Source: Collinsella sp. (lineage in GTDB: Bacteria; Actinomycetota; Coriobacteriia; Coriobacteriales; Coriobacteriaceae). Taken from it: 64,000 bases of DNA. The notes below the pieces were generated by a model that had not been told where the DNA came from, did no database searches, and saw only the letters and a program-made list of their open reading frames with translations. A program made the position numbers and the translations under genes. Within the stretch, counting starts at the first letter, position 1; every line of letters starts with the position of its first letter. The DNA lies in contig DXMY01000041.1 in NCBI GenBank assembly GCA_019413925.1, positions 1-64,000 on the forward strand, given 5' to 3'. This document shows, piece after piece, positions 58,047 to 64,000 of the stretch.

Positions 58047-59564
58047 TTACACCAATTCGTGCATGAGATCACGGTTGCGTGCATACAATTCGTCAAAGAT
58101 ATGACGGCGCGACGCATATAGCTCGTGGGCAGCCATATCGGGCACGATTGTTTGTGCAACGCCAAGGACTTGGGCGAGTTCATCCCATGATGCATAGGCG
58201 CCACCTGCGAGAGATGCCATGATGGCATCACCGAAGCATGCGCCCACCGTAACCTTGGCAACCGAGACCTCGCGCCCGCATACGTCGGCGATAGCCTGCA
58301 TCCAAACTGGATTCTTGGTTCCACCTCCGACAAGCATAATGCGCCCAATTGGCAGTCCATGCTCTCGCTCGATAATGTCGACATGGGATGCAACGGTATA
58401 CGCGACGCCTTCCAAGGCGGCGCGAACCATATGGGCTCGCGTATGCCTTCCGGTCAGGCCAAAGAAGACGCCACGCGCCTCGGGATCATTGAGCGGAGTA
58501 CGCTCCCCCGCAAAGTACGGCAGGCACAGGAGCCCATCGGCACCCGGCGCCACATCGGCGGCATCATGCGCCATGACCGAATATGCATCGGGGCCACCGT
58601 GGCCCTCGGCCTCCACGGCGTCGCGATACAGCTCTTGGCGCAGCCACGATGTGAGTGCACCCGCCGTATTGGTCCCCGCGCAGATCCCGTAAGTTCCGGG
58701 AATGATAAACGTCCCTGGCCACAGGCGGGCATCATCGACCATATGATCAGCTAGGTAGATGAAATACGCCGTGCTCCCCAACTGAACCATCATATCGCCG
58801 GGACGAAATACACCCGTCGAAATGGCCTCGGCACCAGAGTCGCCCGTTCCCACTAAGACAGGTGTCCCTGCCGCGAGCCCTGTCGCCTCAGCCGCGCGCT
58901 GCGTAATCACCCCGGCAATATCGGTAGCCGACATTACCTCCGCCATCTGGTCAGGCCGGCAGAAACGAGCACATTCCCGAGCATCAACCCTCCAAGTGTA
59001 GCGGTCGTATAGGGGAAGAAAATCCTCCGCCAAATAACGGTCCACCGTAAAACGCCCCGTCAACTTTGCGCACAGAAACGATGATGCCGTCAGGAACTTC
59101 GCAGCACGTTCGTGCACCTCGGGCATATTCTCCTTAAACCATAAGATCTTAGGAGCAATATCTGATGAGCAGGGATCGTGCCCGAAAAGTTCGCGTGCGC
59201 GACCTGACCCATATTCGGAAAGGAGCTCGTCAATCTGCGGCTTCGAACGTGCATCGACTCCATACAAAATCGCGGGCGCCAGCGCGTTGCACTCGGTATC
59301 GACCGGCACACAGTCGCAACCCAATGCGGAAAGGCCCACGCATCCGATCTGCGCCGCGTTAACCCCCGATCGCGCCACCAGCTCGCGCGACAAGCGGCAA
59401 AAATCGCCCCACCAAACTGCCTCCGCATCATGCTGGTACCATCCATCACACGGGTTGTCCGTCTCGTGTCCACAAGAGGCTTGGCAAACGATGTTGCATC
59501 GATCATCGATTAAAACGCCTTTAGAGGCGCTTGTCCCAATATCAATACCCAGATAGAGCGCCAT
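58047..59564 (-). CDS. FGGY-family carbohydrate kinase
   Basis: A 505-residue sugar kinase of the xylulokinase/gluconokinase type. YLGIDIGTSASKGVLID starts the ATPase fold; GTGDSGAEAISTGVF near residue 230 and LVGGGTKNPVWMQAIADV near 405 are the phosphate and adenosine sites; the catalytic Asp lies in the GTGDSG region. The sugar cannot be told from sequence. It lies six bases after a BtpA-like gene and is the last of a minus-strand cluster. Confidence 0.85.
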   Translation of the reverse strand: MALYLGIDIGTSASKGVLIDDRCNIVCQASCGHETDNPCDGWYQHDAEAVWWGDFCRLSRELVARSGVNAAQIGCVGLSALGCDCVPVDTECNALAPAILYGVDARSKPQIDELLSEYGSGRARELFGHDPCSSDIAPKILWFKENMPEVHERAAKFLTASSFLCAKLTGRFTVDRYLAEDFLPLYDRYTWRVDARECARFCRPDQMAEVMSATDIAGVITQRAAEATGLAAGTPVLVGTGDSGAEAISTGVFRPGDMMVQLGSTAYFIYLADHMVDDARLWPGTFIIPGTYGICAGTNTAGALTSWLRQELYRDAVEAEGHGGPDAYSVMAHDAADVAPGADGLLCLPYFAGERTPLNDPEARGVFFGLTGRHTRAHMVRAALEGVAYTVASHVDIIEREHGLPIGRIMLVGGGTKNPVWMQAIADVCGREVSVAKVTVGACFGDAIMASLAGGAYASWDELAQVLGVAQTIVPDMAAHELYASRRHIFDELYARNRDLMHELV

Positions 59565-59570
59565 AGGTGC

Positions 59571-60380
59571 CTACTCCCCTCGCGCCGTACGAGCGGCAGC
59601 CATAAAACGAGCTACCCGCTCAACATCAACCGGGGCATCCAGCTTTCCGTCGCGCTTTAAGCATGTGCCGACAAACGCGCCATCGTAGTGAGCAAATACG
59701 TCAGCCACGGTATTTTCGCGACAACCGGTGCCACATACCACGGGCACTTCGCCAACACGCTCGCGGACCTCATCGGCAAGCTCGCCCGAAGCGCCACGAC
59801 CGGCAGCCGAACCGCCGATGACCATCGCATCCGGTAGGCAATTAAAGAGAAGTGAATCGGCAATGTCCGCAGTCGTGCGGTCGTTGAGATAAACCTCCCC
59901 CTCGCTCGTGATGAAGTGAAAAAGCTTGAGGTCGTCCAGGCGCAGCGCCGCCTTGCGACGCATGGTGTGAGCGAAATCTCGGTTAATCAGCCCGAGATCA
60001 CCGGCCCAGGCACCGCAAAAATTGCAGCGCGTGAACTGCGCGTCGACGGCAGCGCACAGCTCGATTGTGGCATCACCATCGTAAATTGCCTCAGCTCCCC
60101 AAGGAGTCGACAGATCATGGGATAGAGCCCCGATTACATAGCCCATCGATGCAAGGGTTGAGGGAGAAACGTGCTGCTCATAGGGCATCGAGAGCTCATT
60201 GGTAATCAAAATGCCATCGACACCGCCCTGCTGCAACGCCTCGAGATCGCGCTTGGCGGCTTCCACGACCTGCGACACGCTTCCGCCCGGGTAATACAGT
60301 GGATCGCCCGGCAGAGGACGCAGGTGCAGCATTCCGATAACCGGCTTTTCGGTCTTGAACATCGAGGTTAGAAAAGACAT
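59571..60380 (-). CDS. BtpA/SgcQ-family TIM-barrel protein
   Basis: A 269-residue member of the BtpA family (SgcQ in E. coli). VIGMLHLRPLPGDPLYYPG at the start, GGVDGILITNELSMPY and PVVCGTGCRENTVADVFAHYDGAFVGT are the family pattern, a probable TIM barrel with a phosphate-binding site. Chemical activity is unknown; SgcQ is linked to sugar metabolism. GAAGGAG precedes the ATG. It is between YjbQ and the FGGY kinase, in one tight operon. Confidence 0.88.
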   Translation of the reverse strand: MSFLTSMFKTEKPVIGMLHLRPLPGDPLYYPGGSVSQVVEAAKRDLEALQQGGVDGILITNELSMPYEQHVSPSTLASMGYVIGALSHDLSTPWGAEAIYDGDATIELCAAVDAQFTRCNFCGAWAGDLGLINRDFAHTMRRKAALRLDDLKLFHFITSEGEVYLNDRTTADIADSLLFNCLPDAMVIGGSAAGRGASGELADEVRERVGEVPVVCGTGCRENTVADVFAHYDGAFVGTCLKRDGKLDAPVDVERVARFMAAARTARGE

Positions 60381-60413
60381 AACGTGCTCCTTCTTAGAGT
60401 CATTGCAGGGACG

Positions 60414-60842
60414 TTACTCCCCCAGCACCTCGACGTACACTTTTCGCTTCTGCGGACCGTCAAACTCCGCAAGATAGATGTTCTGGGCACCTCCGCACAC
60501 GATGTGGCCATCTTGGACGGGAAAGAAGCAACTGTTTCCACAAATCATGCTCTTGATATGCCCACAGGAGTTGTTACCGGTGGCTCCATAGCTCGGCAGG
60601 AAGTGTGCATGCGCATAGGGGGCATCGAGTGGGGCGATGCGATCAAGCGTCTCCATAAGATCCGTCTCCACGCAGGGCAGCCCCTCGTTTACCACGATTC
60701 CGCAGGTCGTATGCGACAAAATAATCGCCGCCAAGCCATTGGTCACCGAGCTGCGTTCGATGGCAGCGTGCACGTCCTCGGTAATATCGATGAACTGGTC
60801 CGGAGCAGTCGATAGATAGCTCAATGTCTCGAGCGTCACCAT
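60414..60842 (-). CDS. yjbQ: YjbQ-family (UPF0047) protein
   Basis: A 142-residue protein of the YjbQ/UPF0047 family (MVTLETLSYLSTAPDQFIDITEDVHAAI, ILSHTTCGIVVNEG near 50, and the HAHFLPSYGATGNNSCGHIKSMICG segment near 80 with conserved His residues). E. coli YjbQ has been reported to have weak thiamine-phosphate synthase activity; the true role is unknown. It overlaps the amidohydrolase stop (GTG/ATG start ambiguity 60848/60842). Confidence 0.88.
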   Translation of the reverse strand: MVTLETLSYLSTAPDQFIDITEDVHAAIERSSVTNGLAAIILSHTTCGIVVNEGLPCVETDLMETLDRIAPLDAPYAHAHFLPSYGATGNNSCGHIKSMICGNSCFFPVQDGHIVCGGAQNIYLAEFDGPQKRKVYVEVLGE

Positions 60843-60844
60843 GT

Positions 60845-61705
60845 TCACTCATCCCCTTCAAGAAAACGCAGGGCATTACCCCAGTAGAGCCTTTCTCGTG
60901 CATCATCGCGCATGGGCACGGTATCGAGCGCCCGCTTGAGTTTGAATGCACGGAAGCGCGGCGTATTGCTGGCGAACATCACTTGGTGCGATAGCGCGCG
61001 CTCATACCACAGCGGCCCCATATCGACCGTGAAAAGACGCTGCATCATCTCCTCGGGCGAATCGATGTAAGTGATAGAGGTGTCCGCGTAGCAGTTGGGA
61101 TACTTGAGCAGCATCGCCACGGTCTCGCGCACCCAGGGCCAGCCAAAATGGGTCAAACTAAAACGCACATTTGGATGCGTTGCGATTGTGTGCTCAAATG
61201 CAAGCGGGTTACTGCGCGATAGCTCTGCGCCCGGCTCCCAAGACATACCGGCATGGAAAACCACCGGCTTGTTATAGCGCTCGCACAGTTCGTAAAGCGG
61301 CTCGGCCACAGCATCATCGGGGGCAAAACCCTGCTTTGCAGGATGCAGGCAAAGCCCCTTTGCCCCCAACTCGGTAAAGGCGCGCTCCAATTCGTCTGCG
61401 GCACCGCTCACCTGCGGGTCTACGCTCGCAAATCCCCACAGACGATCGGGATGTGCGGCAACCAGCATGGCAATCTGGTCATTGGTGCCAAAGTGCCCTC
61501 CGCATGCCGTGGTTACATCGAGCGGCATGAGCACGCTCTTCTGCACATCGCAGACGTCCATCTCGACTTGAAGCTCATCCCAATCCATGGGGCCCATATG
61601 CCCCATACCAAATTCTCGTGACCAAAAACCGAATCCATCAGGCTCATCACCCGGCGTACAGATCTCGCCGTAGAGCATAGGATGGACCAACATGTCGATA
61701 ACCAT
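60845..61705 (-). CDS. Amidohydrolase-2 family protein
   Basis: A 286-residue TIM-barrel metal hydrolase/decarboxylase of the amidohydrolase-2 family. The metal site may use IDMLVHP near residue 3 (HxH replaced by a single His), FHAGMSW near 150, THFGWPWV near 185 and the FASNTPRF region near 250 (Asn where Asp is common). Because those residues differ from classical members, activity may be altered. AAAGGAG precedes ATG 61705. It is coupled with yjbQ downstream; a role in clearing sugar-derived aldonates or lactones is possible. Confidence 0.75.
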   Translation of the reverse strand: MVIDMLVHPMLYGEICTPGDEPDGFGFWSREFGMGHMGPMDWDELQVEMDVCDVQKSVLMPLDVTTACGGHFGTNDQIAMLVAAHPDRLWGFASVDPQVSGAADELERAFTELGAKGLCLHPAKQGFAPDDAVAEPLYELCERYNKPVVFHAGMSWEPGAELSRSNPLAFEHTIATHPNVRFSLTHFGWPWVRETVAMLLKYPNCYADTSITYIDSPEEMMQRLFTVDMGPLWYERALSHQVMFASNTPRFRAFKLKRALDTVPMRDDARERLYWGNALRFLEGDE

Positions 61706-61732
61706 TTCGTACTCCTTTCCAGGCATTTGGCC

Positions 61733-62533
61733 CTAGTACGGCTCAAACGAACCAATCACTCGGGACGACAGCTCAGCGCCCGCCTTCATACACGCCGGAA
61801 TATCAAGGCCATCGATCACGCCCTTGGTAAACCCGGCGATATACGAGTCGCCGGCACCCACGGTATTAACGACCTTCTCCGCCGGCACGATCCCGCACTC
61901 ATAGAAGCGCTCACCGTCATAGGCAATGCTTCCCTTCTCGCCAAGCGTGGCAACCGCAACGCGCGGCCCCAATTCCTGCGTGTGACGTACCCAGTCTCGC
62001 AGCTCCGGAGTGTCATCTTCAAACGACATAAATGCGTAGTCAACGTAGGGAAAATGATTCTCGCAGGCATATTCGGGATCCTGGCTGAACACCGAGAAGT
62101 CCATAACCACCGTCTTGCCCGCATCATGCCACTCGGGCAGGAGGTCCAAACAATTGCCAAACAGGTCGGTATGAATGATGTCATGCTCTAGGATAAACGC
62201 CCGGTCGTCTTCATTCGGTCGATATGTCTCCATTACGCCATCGATTGCCTCGAGATGCACACGATCGACGCCGTCTTTCAATGCCATGAGCATCACCGAA
62301 GTGTCGCCATCCTCCACCCGCAGGTGTGAGATATCGAACCCCTCAGCGGCCAGCGCCTCCCTCATCTTGTCTCCGTACTCGTCCTTGCCGACAACCGACA
62401 CGGCGGATACCGAAACGCCCATTCGTGCAAGATGGATACCCCAGTCAATACCGTTACCAGTCGGATAGAACACGCCGATGTTTTGATAGACGTCCGCGCA
62501 GCAAAAACCAGCCGCACACGCTTTAATACCCAT
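61733..62533 (-). CDS. PfkB-family sugar kinase, FrlD-like
   Basis: A 266-residue ribokinase-fold kinase. GNGIDWGIHLARMG near residue 28, VVGKDEYGDKM near 50, VATLGEKGSIAYDG near 190 and the catalytic VNTVGAGDSYIAGF near 220 (Asp in GAGD). It is most like fructoselysine 6-kinase. A second such kinase lies just upstream, so the two are diverged paralogues with perhaps different Amadori substrates. GGGTAT-type start region MGIKACAAG; start placed at 62533. Confidence 0.85.
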   Translation of the reverse strand: MGIKACAAGFCCADVYQNIGVFYPTGNGIDWGIHLARMGVSVSAVSVVGKDEYGDKMREALAAEGFDISHLRVEDGDTSVMLMALKDGVDRVHLEAIDGVMETYRPNEDDRAFILEHDIIHTDLFGNCLDLLPEWHDAGKTVVMDFSVFSQDPEYACENHFPYVDYAFMSFEDDTPELRDWVRHTQELGPRVAVATLGEKGSIAYDGERFYECGIVPAEKVVNTVGAGDSYIAGFTKGVIDGLDIPACMKAGAELSSRVIGSFEPY

Positions 62534-62550
62534 ACTCTTCTCCAATGTTC

Positions 62551-62584
62551 AAAAGGGGACCCACCACATAACGAGCCCCCTTTT
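62551..62584 (-). terminator. Terminator between the two PfkB genes
   Basis: On the minus strand AAAAGGGGGCTC pairs with GGGTCCCCTTTT (some mismatch). It separates the frlBD pair from the downstream six-gene cluster, so the latter may have its own promoter or be read through. Confidence 0.6.
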
Positions 62585-62654
62585 CGCGTTTCGCTTATTG
62601 TTTTGCATCGGCTGTCCAAGGCCTCATAGCCAGACCGCCGTACGCTTTCTTAAG

Positions 62655-63518
62655 CTATTCGACGATTGGTGCTCCGTGGCCCCAAGAACCTTCCATGCCG
62701 CACACGGTCGAGGCAAACCCGGCAGCAAAATCGAGCGCGCGCTCGATGGCCTCGGCGCCATCCTTACCACGCTTGGCGGAATCGAGATAGCACATCAAAA
62801 ACGAGGTGAGGAACGAGTCGCCCGCCCCCATGGTGTCCTTCATGTCCGTTACCGGTTTAGCCAGCTGGCGGTAATAACGCTCGCCGTCGTAAGCAATGCA
62901 GCCCTCGGCGCCCGCCGTAGCCGACACAAAACGCGGACCCAGGCCCTTCACCCATGCCAGACGCTCGCGAATCTCGTCCTCACTCGCGGCATCCGCCGCA
63001 CTAAAGAAAGCAAAATCGACGTAGGGCGCAATCTGCTCGTAGTACTCGTCGGTGGAGTCGTCCGAAAAGTCAAAAGAGACCGTGACGCCCGCAGCCTTCA
63101 ACTTGGGCAGCTCGCGCTCGGTAAAGCAATAGTTGCCCGAATGAACCACATCGAACTGCTTCATGTACGAAAGGTCAAAGCGATCGAGGACATAGCGCGC
63201 ATCGCCACGGATACCGCCCTCGTTGGAGCCGAGGAAGACACGGTCACCGTCAACGACGGTCACGCGAGCCGCTCCGTTCTCGCCAATCATCTGCTCGCAC
63301 TTGTCAAGTTCGATACCCTCATCCTCGAGGCTTGCAATGACATGCTCGGCAGCGGCGTCATTGCCAAAAATGCCCATGTATGCGGAGCGTGCGGCACCGC
63401 ATTTCTTGGCATAAACGGCGAAGTTCACCGCGTTGCCGCCAGGATACATGGTGTGGATATGCTCGTAGCGATCGACGACGTTGTCGCCAAATCCGAGCGC
63501 GTTAACGTTAAATGCCAT
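62655..63518 (-). CDS. frlD: Fructoselysine 6-kinase-like PfkB kinase
   Basis: A 287-residue ribokinase-fold enzyme. GFGDNVVDRYEHIHTMYPGGNAVNFAVYAKKCG near residues 9-42, VFLGSNEGGIRGDARYVLD, VVHSGNYC, and MKDTMGAGDSFLTSFLMCYLD near residue 220 resemble E. coli FrlD. It phosphorylates fructoselysine or a related glucoselysine-type Amadori product. It lies 13 bases after a SIS-domain deglycase gene, so the pair forms the core of an Amadori degradation path. ATG at 63518 has AAGGGT upstream. Confidence 0.88.
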   Translation of the reverse strand: MAFNVNALGFGDNVVDRYEHIHTMYPGGNAVNFAVYAKKCGAARSAYMGIFGNDAAAEHVIASLEDEGIELDKCEQMIGENGAARVTVVDGDRVFLGSNEGGIRGDARYVLDRFDLSYMKQFDVVHSGNYCFTERELPKLKAAGVTVSFDFSDDSTDEYYEQIAPYVDFAFFSAADAASEDEIRERLAWVKGLGPRFVSATAGAEGCIAYDGERYYRQLAKPVTDMKDTMGAGDSFLTSFLMCYLDSAKRGKDGAEAIERALDFAAGFASTVCGMEGSWGHGAPIVE

Positions 63519-63531
63519 GGTATTTACCCTT

Positions 63532-64000
63532 CTAGTACTCGACGACGCCCATGTAGCGACGGAAATCGGGATCATGGTCAAACACCTTGCCGCGTGCAGC
63601 ACGCAGCTCGCAGTTCATGGCGTAGAACAGCACCGGGTCCAGATAGGCACGGACGCTCGCCGGCACGGCTTCCATACCGTACTCCTTGGCATCGAGCACC
63701 ATCAGCGTATCGGTATGCGTCTTAAGGAACGCCAGGGCGCGCTCGTCCATAGCACGGCACTCGCTGGAGCCCATCTGCAGGAAGTAAAAAACGCCATCCT
63801 GAGTAGCCTCGAAGGGGCCATGGAAGTACTCGGCAGAGTGGATGTAGCTGCAGTGCTGCCACTGCATCTCCATAAGAGAGCAGATAGCGAAACCGTAGGT
63901 CTGGCTAAAGTTGGGACCGCTGCCCAGAATATAGAAGAACTCATGCTCCTGGCAAAGCTTGGCAAAACGATCGCCCAGCTCGGCATTTACCTTCTCGCGT
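63532..64000 (-). CDS. frlB: FrlB-like fructosamine-6-phosphate deglycase (cut by window edge)
   Basis: C-terminal 155 residues of a SIS-domain sugar isomerase/deglycase; the N-terminus is outside. The visible part has FFYILGSGPNFSQTYGFAICSLMEMQWQH (SIS phosphosugar site) and SAEYFHGPFEA, with the terminal DFRRYMGVVEY resembling FrlB. It would split the 6-phosphate of the Amadori product into glucose 6-phosphate and the free amine. It precedes frlD with 13 bases between. Confidence 0.88.
   Translation of the reverse strand, partial: REKVNAELGDRFAKLCQEHEFFYILGSGPNFSQTYGFAICSLMEMQWQHCSYIHSAEYFHGPFEATQDGVFYFLQMGSSECRAMDERALAFLKTHTDTLMVLDAKEYGMEAVPASVRAYLDPVLFYAMNCELRAARGKVFDHDPDFRRYMGVVEY

Noticed and set aside
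1..64000. CRISPR array, tRNA or rRNA genes, prophage or integrase
   Set aside because: None seen: no regular spaced repeats, no tRNA cloverleaf signature, no recognisable phage structural gene or recombinase.

Overview
The window reads as a chromosomal segment of a Coriobacteriia gut actinobacterium, most probably Collinsella. This is inferred from the high-GC coding style, the gene set (arginine deiminase, polyphosphate kinase, pta and ackA, Ldh, Galf mutase, D-Asp-type wall genes, fructosamine catabolism) and the short AGGAGG-type ribosome sites. No rRNA, tRNA, CRISPR array, phage module or intact transposase was seen.

Layout. 0-7 kb: start of arcA, ppk1, an RNA m5U methyltransferase, a DJ-1 protein, maf and a P1-type peptidase. 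6.8-13.6 kb: large nested palindromes, a GT2/glf surface-galactan pair, pta, and two tandem acetate kinases convergent with pta. 13.6-21.1 kb: MFS/LysR pair, HIT protein, xseBA, a YugP-like peptidase, RNase D, a lipid kinase and a 30-residue membrane peptide. 21.4-26.9 kb: a sortase-anchored C69 peptidase, then an ECF transporter predicted to import tryptophan, preceded by a leader peptide with three consecutive Trp codons. 27-30.7 kb: aspartate racemase plus D-aspartate ligase (peptidoglycan cross-bridge) and a secreted coiled-coil hydrolase. 30.7-34.8 kb: a Ser/Thr kinase with its HTH partner, an FxLYD protein whose ribosome site lies inside a perfect hairpin, and an M20 peptidase. 34.9-38.9 kb: a lysine-riboswitch operon with a LysA-DapA fusion, then dapB and dapH. 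39-46 kb: NdpA-like nucleoid protein, a DUF2974 hydrolase between 25-bp direct repeats, ldh, a DapL-like aminotransferase and nadE.

46.1-50.5 kb is an A+T-rich island unlike its surroundings. It holds a probable RiPP cassette: DUF2087 regulator, MFS exporter, a B12-type radical SAM gene with two in-frame stops, a 36-residue acidic peptide and a strong terminator. 50.6-57.9 kb: two low-complexity envelope or RNA-binding-like proteins, ettA, an sdpRI pair, a 28-residue hydrophobic peptide whose transcript can pair 5' to 3' over 21 bp (type I toxin-like), tcdA and tatD. 58-64 kb: an Amadori-compound/sugar catabolic cluster (FGGY kinase, BtpA, YjbQ, amidohydrolase, two PfkB kinases, FrlB-like deglycase running off the end).

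The most unusual items are the radical-SAM peptide cassette, the 28-residue toxin-like locus, the Trp attenuator on an ECF transporter, the LysA-DapA fusion, the RBS-sequestering hairpin and the recurring 15-29 bp perfect nested palindromes at gene ends.
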